The notes: generated from the sequence alone by a model not told the origin. 64,000 nucleotides of DNA from Streptomyces sp. NBS 14/10 (GCF_002224125.1 NZ_NCSM01000007.1:313839-377838); one strand, 5' to 3'. Shown: positions 8,092 to 16,189, counted from the stretch's first letter. Made by a program: numbers and translations.

Positions 8092-9675
8092 GTGCCCTCC
8101 ACTTCCACCGCCCAACCCTCGATCGCACCATCCGCCACCGCCGCTGACGCCGATACGAAGACCGTCGCCCCCACCCCGCTGGCCGCCGGGCCACCCGTGG
8201 TGAGCGGGGTGAGTCCGGGCAGCGGGCCGACGGGGACGCCGGTGGTCATCAGCGGCAGTGGTTTCACCGGCGCCACCCAGGTCAGATTCGGCACCGCCCT
8301 GTCCACCTTCAACGTCGTCTCCGATACGCAGATCAACGCGACCGTCCCGGCCAACAGCGGCACCGTCCGGATCACCGTCACCACGCCGAACGGCACCAGC
8401 ACCCAGGCCGTCAACTTCACCTACACCACGGCGCCGGCGCCCACCCTCAGCGCTCTCAGCCCCGCCTCCGGGCCGGCCGGCGGCGGCAACTCCGTCGTGC
8501 TCACCGGCACCGGCTTCACGGGCGCCACCCAGGTGCTGTTCGGCGCCACCGCGGCCCCCTCCTTCACCGTCAACTCGCCCACCCAGATCACCGCCACCGC
8601 CCCGCCCGGCACCGGCAGTGTGCAGGTGAAGGTCACTACGCCCAACGGCACGAGCAACGGCCTCACCTACACCTACGTCGCCGGCCCGACCATCACCTCT
8701 CTCAACCCGACCTCGGGGCCGCAGGCCGGCGGCAACACGGTCACCATCACCGGCACCAACCTGGCCACCACCACATCCGTCCACTTCGGCGCCGCCGCGG
8801 CCGGTTTCACGGTGTTCTCCCCCACCCAGGTGACCGCGGTCGCCCCACCCGGCACCGGCACGGTCAACGTCAACGTCACGACCCCCGGCGGCACCAGCAA
8901 CAACCTGTCCTACACCTACAGCGCCATCCCCACGGTCACCGCGGTCAGCCCCGCCCAGGGCCCCACGTCCGGCGGCAACTCCGTCGTCATCACCGGCACC
9001 GGCTTCACCGGCGCCACCCAGGTGCTGTTCGGCGCCACCGCAGCCCCCTCCTTCACCGTCAACTCGCCCACCCAGATCACCGCCACCGCCCCGCCCGGCG
9101 CCCCCGGGGCCGCCGCGGTGAACGTGGTCACCCCGGGCGGCACCAGCAGCTCGGGCGTCTTCTACTTCTATGTGTCGCCGCCCGCCCTGACCTCGCTCGA
9201 CCCGGCGAGCGGACCGACGGGCGGAACCAACACGGTGGTCATCAACGGCTTCAACCTCACCCTCACCAGCGCGGTGCACGTCGGCGCCGCCTCGGTGACC
9301 TTCACCGTGCTCAACGACAACCAGGTCAGCTTCCCGGCGCCGGCCGGCACCGGCACCGTCAATGTGAACGTCACCACCCCCGGCGGCACCAGCAACAACC
9401 TCGGCTACACCTACGCCCCGGCCCCCACCATCACCTCCCTCACCCCGAACCTGGGCCCGGAGATCGGCGGCACCTCGGTGACCGTCATCGGGACCAACCT
9501 GGCCACCACCACATCCGTCCACTTCAACGCCGTCTCGGCCGCGTACACGGTGCTCTCCGACACCCAGCTGGTCGCGGTCTCCCCGCCCGGCACCGGCTCG
9601 GCCGGCGTCAACGTCACCGCCACGGGCGGCACCAGCAACAACCTGACCTTCACCTATGTGCCCCCGCCCGGCTGA
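8092..9675 (+). CDS. Six-repeat IPT/TIG protein
   Basis: With the GTG at 8092 (AAAGG 7 nt upstream) the product is 527 aa: a Ser/Thr/Ala-rich leader of about 30 residues with no hydrophobic core, then six tandem IPT/TIG repeats of about 82 residues. Each repeat has the GP..GG, GTGFTGAT or GTNLATTT, FG, TQ.TA.APPGTG and NNL.YTY elements. There is no signal peptide, transmembrane anchor or LPXTG-type sorting signal. Repeats 2 and 4 are almost identical in DNA (8482-8610 against 8971-9099), which shows recent internal duplication or gene conversion. An upstream ATG at 8026 is possible but has no better ribosome-binding site. Probably a rod-like scaffold or adhesin; its route out of the cell, if any, is unclear. 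Confidence 0.82.
   Translation: MPSTSTAQPSIAPSATAADADTKTVAPTPLAAGPPVVSGVSPGSGPTGTPVVISGSGFTGATQVRFGTALSTFNVVSDTQINATVPANSGTVRITVTTPNGTSTQAVNFTYTTAPAPTLSALSPASGPAGGGNSVVLTGTGFTGATQVLFGATAAPSFTVNSPTQITATAPPGTGSVQVKVTTPNGTSNGLTYTYVAGPTITSLNPTSGPQAGGNTVTITGTNLATTTSVHFGAAAAGFTVFSPTQVTAVAPPGTGTVNVNVTTPGGTSNNLSYTYSAIPTVTAVSPAQGPTSGGNSVVITGTGFTGATQVLFGATAAPSFTVNSPTQITATAPPGAPGAAAVNVVTPGGTSSSGVFYFYVSPPALTSLDPASGPTGGTNTVVINGFNLTLTSAVHVGAASVTFTVLNDNQVSFPAPAGTGTVNVNVTTPGGTSNNLGYTYAPAPTITSLTPNLGPEIGGTSVTVIGTNLATTTSVHFNAVSAAYTVLSDTQLVAVSPPGTGSAGVNVTATGGTSNNLTFTYVPPPG
8482..8610 (+). repeat. 129-bp internal duplication, copy 1
   Basis: Matches 8971-9099 with about four mismatches in 129 bp, exactly 489 bp apart, inside the six-repeat TIG gene. 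The identity is much higher than between the other TIG repeats of the same gene. Confidence 0.85.
8971..9099 (+). repeat. 129-bp internal duplication, copy 2
   Basis: Second copy of the near-identical block at 8482-8610. It covers the central strands of the fourth TIG repeat. Confidence 0.85.
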
Positions 9676-9732
9676 GCCTCAGTTATACGGGTAAGCCTCG
9701 GATGTACGGGTGAGCCTCAGATGTAGGTGTAC
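9676..9732. repeat. Three 19-bp tandem repeats at the meeting point of two TIG genes
   Basis: Units start at 9676, 9695 and 9714 and read gcctcagttatacgggtaa, gcctcggatgtacgggtga and gcctcagatgtaggtgtac. The third unit contains the stop codon and last codons of the leftward YVTN/TIG gene, so the array looks like repeated duplication of that gene end. Confidence 0.75.
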
Positions 9733-11387
9733 GGCACGGGGGAGGTGGCGGTCCTGTTGTCGGCGGTCCGTACGACCACGGCGGCAGGGCCGGGCGCATG
9801 GGCGGGGGAGATCGCCTGGACCTTGATGTCGGACATCACCTTGAAGATCACGGCCAGGCCGCCGATGGTCACCGAGGTGACGGCGCTGAGTCCGGTGCCG
9901 TTGATGTTGATCGGACGGCTGCCCGCGGCGGGCCCGGAGGTCGGGCTGAGGCTGGTGATGGTCATGTTGGCGAGGTAGGTGAACGAGAGGGAGTTCGAGA
10001 CGCCGCCGGTGTTGGCGGTGTACACCGGCACCTTCCCGGACACCGACGACGGCGGGACGACGACGGTCATCTGGGTGTCCGAGACCACGGTGGGCTTACG
10101 CATCGTCTTGTTGAACCACACCCCGGTGACGCCGTAGAACCGGCGGCCGGTGAGGGTGACGACGGTGCCCCCGGTCACCGGCCCGGACGTCACCGAAAGC
10201 TGCTCGAGAAGCGGCAGACGGCGGTAGTAGAAGTACCCGACAGCCGACGAACCTCCGGAGGAGACGACGCGGACCGGCACGGAGCTGAGCGTCGCCGAGG
10301 GCGTCACCACGGTGATGTGGCTGTCGTCGACGACCGTGAAAAAGGTGGCCTTGCTGGTCCCGAAGAACACGGATTTGGTGCCGGTGAAGCCCATGCCGGT
10401 GATGGTCACCAGGTCTCCGCCGCCGCGCGAGCCCTGGTTCGGGGTGATGCTCGCCGGCCGTCGGTCGACCCTGACGGAACTGGTGCCGCCCTCGGTGACG
10501 TAGATCCGCAGCCCGTCCCGTGAGGTGGTGATCCGCTGGGGGGACTGGAACCCGACGAGCGTGGCCGTGATGGTGGCCGCCGACAGGTTGATCACGGTCA
10601 CCGCCCCCGGGGCCGGCGTCACCGCGTAGACCAGGGTCTTGTCGGGCGAGATGGCGAGATACGCCGGGCCGCCGACAGGGATGGGGACGCTTGAGCCGAC
10701 GGTGTTGGTCGCCGTACTGACGACGCCGACGGCCTGCCCGCCCGTGTTGGCCACATACAGCTGGGAGCCGTCCGGGGTCACCGCGAGCCCGTGTGGGCTG
10801 CTGAAACCGCTGATGGTGGCCGACACCGTATTGGTGGCGGTGCTGATCGCGCTCACGGTACCGCTGCCGGTGTTGGACACATACACCACGGCCCCGTCCG
10901 GCCGGACCACGACGGCATCCGGCGAACTCCCCACCGTGACGGTCGCGATGACGGCGCGGGTGGCCGTGTTGACCACGGCGACAGTGCCCGCGCCCGAGTT
11001 GGCCACGTACAGCCGGGATCCGTCGGGGGTCACCGCGAGCCCGCGCGGGCTGCTGAAACCACTGATGGTGGCCGCCACCGTGTTGGTGGCGGTCGCGATG
11101 ACGGCCACCGCCCCGGCCGAGGTGCGGGTCACATAGGCGTACGCGCCATCGGGCGAGACCGCGACCGCCCATGGGCCGGAGCCCACGGTGACGGTGGCGG
11201 CGACCGTATCGGTCGCGGTGCTGATGGCGGTGACGGCGGTGCCGCCGGAGTCGGCGACGTAGGCGGTCGCCCCGTTCGGCGTGACGGCGATGCCCACGGG
11301 TGTGGGGCCGACGGGGATCGTGTGCGGGAGGAACAGACCACTCGGACTGGCCGCCAACGAGGCGGCCGAATCAAGGGTGGAAGTCAC
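9717..11387 (-). CDS. YVTN beta-propeller plus three IPT/TIG domains
   Basis: A 556-aa protein with GTG start; GAGGAGGA precedes it at normal spacing. Residues about 20-305 form seven YVTN-type repeats of about 42 residues (VTPNGATAYVADSG, VTPDGSRLYVANSG, VTPDGSQLYVANTG and so on), which fits a complete seven-bladed propeller. Three IPT/TIG domains follow (about 308-390, 391-473, 474-556). Such propellers usually sit on cell surfaces or bind proteins and glycans, but no signal peptide or membrane segment is present: the first 20 residues are Ser/Ala-rich and uncharged. It converges with the six-repeat TIG gene and diverges from the next three-repeat gene, so the four genes form one family island. 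Function unknown. Confidence 0.82.
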   Translation of the reverse strand: MTSTLDSAASLAASPSGLFLPHTIPVGPTPVGIAVTPNGATAYVADSGGTAVTAISTATDTVAATVTVGSGPWAVAVSPDGAYAYVTRTSAGAVAVIATATNTVAATISGFSSPRGLAVTPDGSRLYVANSGAGTVAVVNTATRAVIATVTVGSSPDAVVVRPDGAVVYVSNTGSGTVSAISTATNTVSATISGFSSPHGLAVTPDGSQLYVANTGGQAVGVVSTATNTVGSSVPIPVGGPAYLAISPDKTLVYAVTPAPGAVTVINLSAATITATLVGFQSPQRITTSRDGLRIYVTEGGTSSVRVDRRPASITPNQGSRGGGDLVTITGMGFTGTKSVFFGTSKATFFTVVDDSHITVVTPSATLSSVPVRVVSSGGSSAVGYFYYRRLPLLEQLSVTSGPVTGGTVVTLTGRRFYGVTGVWFNKTMRKPTVVSDTQMTVVVPPSSVSGKVPVYTANTGGVSNSLSFTYLANMTITSLSPTSGPAAGSRPININGTGLSAVTSVTIGGLAVIFKVMSDIKVQAISPAHAPGPAAVVVRTADNRTATSPVPYTYI

Positions 11388-11617
11388 CGAAATCCTCCTC
11401 TCGCTGACAAGTGATCGCTTACAGAATCAATTATTCGGCGCCTACGGCCAGTTGACCAGATCGGTACGGAAGCACAGCGGAGCGAAAAGGATTGATTCCG
11501 TTCATTCATATATCCATATAAGGCTTCTCAGCGGATCCCGAGAGGATCGAATACGCCCTCCCACACCCCTCATTCCGCCTGCTTCGCTCGCATTGGGATC
11601 GCACAAGGAGCACGCAC

Positions 11618-12355
11618 ATGGTCACACTCAATCCGTTTCAGGGGCCCACTTCGGGCGGAAACGACGTCATCATCACCGGTACCGCCTTCACCGGCGCGAC
11701 CATGGTGAAATTCGGCGCCAAGAACGCCTCGTTCACCGTCGACAGCGACACGCAGATCACCGCGGTAGCCCCCTCCAACAGCAGCGCGGTGCAGGTCGTC
11801 GTCACCACACCGTTCGGAAGCTCCACACCGGTCTGGTACTTCTACCTCCTGCCGCCGAGCAAATCGTCCCTGAGCAGCACCGCGGGCCCCTTGTCCGGTG
11901 CCACGACGACACTCACCGGGGCCAACCTGACCACGACGACCGCGGTGGAGTTCGGCTCGACCGCGGCAGCGTCGTTCGACGTGGTCAACGACACCACGGT
12001 CGATATCGTCGCGCCGACCGTCACCACCCCGGCCACCGTGCCCGTCTCCGTCACCACCAGGGGCGGCACCTCCAACGGGATCACCTTCAGCTTTGTCGCC
12101 GCCCCGACCGTGACCAGCATGGACCCCACCGCCGGCCCCGACTACGGCGGCACCGCCTCCACCATCACCGGGACGAACTTCAGCGCCGTCACCGATGTGA
12201 TCTACGGGACCGACTCGGCCGCCTTCCAGCTCATCGACGACTCCACGCTGATCTCGTACTCCCCGGGCGGCACCGGTACGGTCGGCATCACTGTCCTCAG
12301 CCCGGGCGGCAGCAACACCAGCCAGTCCTTCACCTACAACGTCACCCCCGGCTGA
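11618..12355 (+). CDS. Second three-repeat IPT/TIG protein without signal peptide
   Basis: A 245-aa protein, the same length as the product at 7203 and clearly its paralogue: it begins MVTLNPFQGPTSGGND directly in the first TIG strand and has three TIG repeats. The ATG has AAGGAG 8 nt upstream. The second repeat matches the paralogue in PPSKSSLSSTAGPLSGAT against PQPIKTSLSNTSGPLAGAT. No signal peptide, membrane segment or catalytic motif is seen. The divergent gap of 230 nt to the YVTN/TIG gene carries its promoter. The pair probably arose by duplication and may share partners or assemble together; that is inference. Confidence 0.82.
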   Translation: MVTLNPFQGPTSGGNDVIITGTAFTGATMVKFGAKNASFTVDSDTQITAVAPSNSSAVQVVVTTPFGSSTPVWYFYLLPPSKSSLSSTAGPLSGATTTLTGANLTTTTAVEFGSTAAASFDVVNDTTVDIVAPTVTTPATVPVSVTTRGGTSNGITFSFVAAPTVTSMDPTAGPDYGGTASTITGTNFSAVTDVIYGTDSAAFQLIDDSTLISYSPGGTGTVGITVLSPGGSNTSQSFTYNVTPG

Positions 12356-12361
12356 GCGGCC

Positions 12362-12391
12362 CCCCTGTGCCGCGCCGGGGCGGCACAGGGG
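12362..12391. terminator. Bidirectional hairpin after the last TIG gene
   Basis: Twelve-bp perfect arms CCCCTGTGCCGC/GCGGCACAGGGG with a 6-nt loop, between two convergent genes. Confidence 0.75.
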
Positions 12392-12408
12392 CCTTCGGTC
12401 CTCCGCGC

Positions 12409-13773
12409 TCAGCCGATGAACCGCACATCCGGGTGGCTCGGCGTGGGCCCGTCCAGCACCGGCCGGTGCAGTCCGCGCAGATGCCGGTCGAAGAACGCCG
12501 TGACGTAGGCCCGACGACTCGCCGTGAAACGGGTCGGGTCCACGGTGCCGATCATCTGCTTCCGCAGCCCGTCGGGCAGCGTAAGGCGCTCGGCGAGGGC
12601 GGGGAGGACGATCTCGTAGTCGGTGAACGAGTTGTGCTCGGCCGCCTGCGTCCACAGATCGCGCTTCCAGCCCGTGGAGTTCTGCCACAGCGCCCGCCAG
12701 GAGGGCGAGTGCTCATGGGTGTGCGGCAGCCGCCCCGATGTGGTCGCCAGCCACGCCCCCATCAGCAGAAACGGCCGGTCGAGCCCGCTGTGTGCGACCG
12801 GCAGCAGCAGATCGGGGTCCGTCCAGTCGTACCCCAGCGGCCCGTCCAGGTTGACCCCGGCCCGGATCCGGCGGTCAAGCCGCATGGCCTCCGCCGTCGT
12901 CATGCCGCCGAGCGAGTGGCCGAACATCCCGACCCGCGCCATGTCCAGCGCCGCGCCGAGCCCGCTGGGCAACTGCCGTCCCCCGGCGTCGGGGTTGCCA
13001 CCGCGCGCCAGCACCTCGAGCCGGTCCAGTACGAACCGGACGTCGGCCACCCGCACCTCCAGCGCCGCCTTGTTGCGGTCGGCGACCGGCTCGATCTTGC
13101 CGATCTCCGGCGACGCCTCGGCGACCCTCCCGTCGGGGAACTCCACGGCGTGCGCCTCGTAGGTCGGGTCGACCGTCACCACGACATAGCCGTGGCCGGC
13201 CAACTCCACCACGGCGCTGGTGTCCAGCGTGCGCTCGTTGTACATCCCGGGCGAGTACAGCACCACGGGCCTGCGCCCAAGACCGCGCGCCACCCCCGCC
13301 CCCTCGCGGGCGTGTGTGGTGAACCCGGCCCAGTCGATGGCCCCGCGGTCGACCTTCAGGATCTGCGCGGCCCCCGCCCCGAACGCCTCGGCCGCGCCCG
13401 GCCGCATATACGGCGCCGACGCGCCGTCCGCCCCGCCCGCCTCCCGCCGCGCCGGGTACCATACGCTCACCATGAGCTCCCGGTCGCCGGGCCCCCACCG
13501 CTCCTTCCGGCCCTGGTCCACCAGGTGCAGCTCGACCATCCCGACCGGGTACGGGCCGGTGGGCGCCGGCAACTCGACCCGTATGGCGTCGCCCTCGCGC
13601 GCCTGCCCCTTGCCACCCCTGTGGCCCTTGTCGCCCTTGTCAGCCTTGCCGGAGGACACCGCGCCGGAGGCGAGAGAGGCGGACGCGAGGGTCACGGCGG
13701 CCCCCGTGGCGGCGAGGCCGCCGAGTAGTTGACGCCGTGAGAGTCGGGACACGGCGGAAGTCATCAGTCGCAT
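12409..13773 (-). CDS. Tat-secreted alpha/beta hydrolase (PAF-acetylhydrolase/lipase-like)
   Basis: A 454-aa exported hydrolase. The Tat signal SRLSRRQLLGG with a following Ala-rich hydrophobic stretch covers residues about 9-40. A Lys/Gly/Asp-rich linker is next, then the alpha/beta-hydrolase domain. The nucleophile elbow is GHSLGGMTT, the oxyanion region is VVLYSPGM, and a conserved AEHNSFTDYE near the C-terminus probably supplies the catalytic His. This resembles bacterial platelet-activating-factor acetylhydrolase-like esterases. Two in-frame ATGs (13773 and 13764) are possible and neither has a strong ribosome-binding site. The substrate, a lipid or polyester, is not determined. Confidence 0.82.
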   Translation of the reverse strand: MRLMTSAVSRLSRRQLLGGLAATGAAVTLASASLASGAVSSGKADKGDKGHRGGKGQAREGDAIRVELPAPTGPYPVGMVELHLVDQGRKERWGPGDRELMVSVWYPARREAGGADGASAPYMRPGAAEAFGAGAAQILKVDRGAIDWAGFTTHAREGAGVARGLGRRPVVLYSPGMYNERTLDTSAVVELAGHGYVVVTVDPTYEAHAVEFPDGRVAEASPEIGKIEPVADRNKAALEVRVADVRFVLDRLEVLARGGNPDAGGRQLPSGLGAALDMARVGMFGHSLGGMTTAEAMRLDRRIRAGVNLDGPLGYDWTDPDLLLPVAHSGLDRPFLLMGAWLATTSGRLPHTHEHSPSWRALWQNSTGWKRDLWTQAAEHNSFTDYEIVLPALAERLTLPDGLRKQMIGTVDPTRFTASRRAYVTAFFDRHLRGLHRPVLDGPTPSHPDVRFIG

Positions 13774-13904
13774 GCCCCGACTCTGGCCCGGCGCACCGCC
13801 CCCGCCCCACTGTCGATCGCCAGGCGAGGACCTGACTTTCGTCGGGGTTGCGCAACACCGGTGGAACGACTCGAACTCATGGCCGACCGTGCGAGGATGC
13901 CGCC

Positions 13905-14663
13905 ATGACGACACATGTCCGTATGAGCGAGAGACCGACGGACCCGGACCCGGTCAGACCCCGTAGGTCAACTCCCCGTTGTGTGGCCATACTTGGCGCC
14001 ACCGCGGGTCTGCTCGGCCTCCTCACCGCCTGCGGCAGCAAACCCGCCTCCGAGGCGGTCGCGGCACCCGCGCCGCCTCCCGCCCCGCACGCCGAAACCC
14101 TCGACCCCGACCAACCCCGCTACGACGATCGGCCGAATCGGCCGACCGCCACCCCCACCGCGCCGCCCACCTGCCCGGGGTCCGGGGTGTACGTCCAGGC
14201 CGAGGAGCCGAGCGCGGCGATGGGGCTGCGCGCCATGTCCCTGAAGCTGACCAACTGCGGCAAGCGCACCTACACGCTGAAGGGCTATCCGACGGTCCGC
14301 GTCCTGGACGAGGACGGAAAGCCGCTGGATGTCCGGGTCAAGCATGGATCCGCGGGCATCGCCACCCTCGACCACTTCGACGCCGCGCCCAAGCAGGTGA
14401 CGCTGCGGCCCAAGGAGACGGCGGTGGCGGGCCTGGTGTGGCGGAACACCGTGACCGACCCGACGACCCAGGCCGTCAACGGCCAGGCGCTGGACGTGGC
14501 CCCGGCCCAGGGGAGCCCCCGGCAGACCGTGACCGAGCTGATCGACCTCGGCAACACCGGCAAGCTGGGCGTCAGCCCCTGGTACACCCCGGAGCAGCCC
14601 TCCACGGCGACCCCCACGTCGAAGCCCTCTCCCCGCCGGAGCGCCTGGACCGCCACCCAGTGA
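13905..14663 (+). CDS. Lipoprotein with DUF4232 domain
   Basis: A 252-aa membrane-anchored extracellular lipoprotein. The hydrophobic signal ends in the lipobox LLTAC, followed by a Pro/Ala/Thr-rich tether and a beta-rich DUF4232 domain (about residues 90-220, with SLKLTNCGKRTYTLKGYPTV, typical of the family). The start at 13905 has GAGGA at normal distance. DUF4232 proteins are common in actinobacteria and have no established function that I know of. A terminator hairpin follows. Confidence 0.82.
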   Translation: MTTHVRMSERPTDPDPVRPRRSTPRCVAILGATAGLLGLLTACGSKPASEAVAAPAPPPAPHAETLDPDQPRYDDRPNRPTATPTAPPTCPGSGVYVQAEEPSAAMGLRAMSLKLTNCGKRTYTLKGYPTVRVLDEDGKPLDVRVKHGSAGIATLDHFDAAPKQVTLRPKETAVAGLVWRNTVTDPTTQAVNGQALDVAPAQGSPRQTVTELIDLGNTGKLGVSPWYTPEQPSTATPTSKPSPRRSAWTATQ

Positions 14664-14692
14664 GCCGACGCGGTCCGTGACCGGGACGCGAG

Positions 14693-14722
14693 GAGGGTAG
14701 CCAACAGGCGTCGGCTACCCTC
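14693..14722. terminator. Hairpin between the lipoprotein and a small acidic gene
   Basis: Perfect 10-bp arms GAGGGTAGCC/GGCTACCCTC with a 10-nt loop, between convergent stop codons. Confidence 0.7.
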
Positions 14723-14730
14723 GCCGCCGC

Positions 14731-14862
14731 TCAGTCGCCGTCGAGCTCGATGTCGATGCCCATGTCCTCCAGGGCGTCTTCCAGCTCGTCGAGCACCTCG
14801 TGGACCTCGTCCTCCTGGTCATCGGACACTGCGGTGGTCCGCCTTTCTCGCAAGAAACGCAC
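14731..14862 (-). CDS. Small acidic protein, 43 aa
   Basis: A short reading frame ends with TGA just past the terminator. From the GTG at 14862 (GAGG 5 nt upstream) it codes 43 residues beginning VRFLRERRTTAV and ending in a strongly acidic, amphipathic stretch rich in Glu, Asp and Leu. Nearly every codon ends in G or C, which supports real coding despite the size. An internal GTG gives a 32-aa alternative that keeps only the acidic part. Function unknown. The acidic helix could bind a protein partner. Confidence 0.55.
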   Translation of the reverse strand: MRFLRERRTTAVSDDQEDEVHEVLDELEDALEDMGIDIELDGD

Positions 14863-14994
14863 AGGGGCCTCGCGGCTGCGACGCCGCCCGTATCATACGC
14901 AAGGGCGTTCGACCACAGGGCAGTTGACGCCGCTGTTACTCCAGCCGGACCTCGTCATAGCGGCCCGCCAGCGGCGCACAGGCCGGGCCACGGC

Positions 14995-15043
14995 TGACGT
15001 CATGAAACCGCTGACACCATGAAGCGCTGACATCATGAAGCCG
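14995..15043 (+). repeat. Three tandem 16-17-bp repeats before an orphan gene
   Basis: Units tgacgtcatgaaaccgc, tgacaccatgaagcgc and tgacatcatgaagccg follow each other directly and run into the GTG start at 15043. They could be a regulator array or the trace of slippage. Confidence 0.6.
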
Positions 15044-15876
15044 TGTCGAACATCTTCACCGACGCCATCCGGGTCCACGCCCGCCCCGGCGACCGCATCG
15101 ACGCCGTAGAGGCGCAGTGGATCACCTGGATCCTGCTCGGCCGCCGCGGCTCGTACCACGTCCCGGTCCTGATCCGGCGCGAGCCGGAGGGGGCTTACGT
15201 CGACATCCAGTACGGCTCGGGCAAGAGCCCCGACATCGTGAACTTCTGCGAGGACCACGCCCCGCATCTCTACGGCGCCATCTGGGGCCGCCATTACAAC
15301 GAGGGCCGCGACCGCGACGTGATCTGGCAGGACGACGTCAACGACGGCCCGTACCGCTACTGCCGTTACGGCTTCGACGAAGTGCGCGTCACGACCACCG
15401 ACGACCGCCCGCCCGTCGCCCCCGAAGCGCCCTGGCGCCGCGACCCCGACGGCTCATGGCGGCTGTCCGTCAACGGCAGCTACCTCACCGGCAACTGCCG
15501 CCAGGCCGATGTCGGCCCCATGGCCACGCCCACGACCCCGCTGCCCGACCCGCCACCGACGGCCCTGCCCACCCCCACCACCCCGAACGACTGGGGCGAC
15601 CCCCTCAGCGCCATCGACCCCCGCTGGCTCGCCCCGCTCGCCGACGAGCACCCGACGGCCACGCTGATCGAATACCGCTGGCGGGGCCGCGTCGTCCACC
15701 GCGCCCGCGAGGACGACGACTGGGACGGCCCCTCCTGGCAGCACCGCTGCGCCGACGACTGGGACAACTGCCTGGACCCCGAATTCCTCCGCGCCACCGG
15801 CGCGACCGATCTGCTCGCGCCCGACGAGGTCTACGCGCGCGACCGCGCGGAGTGGGAGAAGCGCGCAACGCGCTGA
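15043..15876 (+). CDS. Uncharacterised protein, 277 aa
   Basis: I do not recognise this family. The GTG start gives a soluble protein with no signal peptide or membrane segment. It is rich in Trp, Tyr, Asp and Arg, with an N-terminal half of alternating strands (about 1-120), a Pro/Thr-rich linker (about 160-185: PTTPLPDPPPTALPTPTTP) and a C-terminal domain with a repeated DDDWDGPSW / ADDWDNCLD pattern. No catalytic motif is obvious. Codon use is normal for the chromosome. It stands alone on the strand, with direct repeats immediately upstream. It could be a hydrolase-like or phage-related protein, but nothing in the sequence decides. Confidence 0.6.
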   Translation: MSNIFTDAIRVHARPGDRIDAVEAQWITWILLGRRGSYHVPVLIRREPEGAYVDIQYGSGKSPDIVNFCEDHAPHLYGAIWGRHYNEGRDRDVIWQDDVNDGPYRYCRYGFDEVRVTTTDDRPPVAPEAPWRRDPDGSWRLSVNGSYLTGNCRQADVGPMATPTTPLPDPPPTALPTPTTPNDWGDPLSAIDPRWLAPLADEHPTATLIEYRWRGRVVHRAREDDDWDGPSWQHRCADDWDNCLDPEFLRATGATDLLAPDEVYARDRAEWEKRATR

Positions 15877-15893
15877 CGGCGGCGCGTATCCCG

Positions 15894-16109
15894 TCAGATC
15901 CCCGGCAGCGTCTCCTGCTCCACATCATGCGCGGGCGGCCTCGGCGCACTGCGCACCGCGAGCTTCGCCCGGCACTCGTCCCCCAGCCCCCACAACCGCG
16001 CCTCACGCCCGCGCAGCGGCCGCCCGCACATACGGCAAGTGACGCGGCGGCGCGGAGCGCTGGGCTCCTCGACGAGGCCGGGCAGCGTGGTGGGGTCTTC
16101 GGCGGTCAT
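15894..16109 (-). CDS. Small zinc-ribbon protein, DUF6011-like
   Basis: A 71-aa protein from the ATG at 16109; a TTG at 16154 would add 15 residues but lies at the edge of a palindrome. The core is CRMCGRPLRGREARLWGLGDEC, a treble-clef/zinc-ribbon arrangement with the G.GDEC ending typical of DUF6011. Such short proteins occur widely in actinobacteria and their phages and are presumed to bind zinc and perhaps nucleic acid. The gene is divergent from the VOC gene, and the 35-bp palindrome between them may control both. Confidence 0.6.
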   Translation of the reverse strand: MTAEDPTTLPGLVEEPSAPRRRVTCRMCGRPLRGREARLWGLGDECRAKLAVRSAPRPPAHDVEQETLPGI

Positions 16110-16154
16110 GACTCCGGTGTACCAGGTGAGGTCCGGACCGCCATAGGCGCTCAA

Positions 16155-16189
16155 TCTCTATACGCAGTACGATGTACTGTGTATAGAGA
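16155..16189. promoter_or_regulatory. 35-bp palindromic operator
   Basis: Arms of 16 bp (16155-16170 and 16174-16189) around GAT, with one mismatch; the left arm reads tctctatacgcagtac. It lies 35 nt before the VOC start and overlaps the probable promoter. The size and near-perfect symmetry fit a dimeric repressor site. No regulator gene is adjacent. Confidence 0.65.

Noticed and set aside
7873..9522. A 549-aa Gly/Asp-rich minus-strand frame
   Set aside because: It is the antisense of the TIG repeats; the apparent repeats simply reflect the sense repeats.
8092..9675. CRISPR-like spacing of repeats
   Set aside because: The repeats are long coding repeats of about 246 bp with diverged sequence, not short identical repeats with unique spacers. 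No CRISPR array or cas gene was seen in the window.
11281..13728. An 815-aa plus-strand frame
   Set aside because: It crosses a TIG gene in another frame, a terminator and the antisense of a hydrolase gene, so it cannot be a gene.
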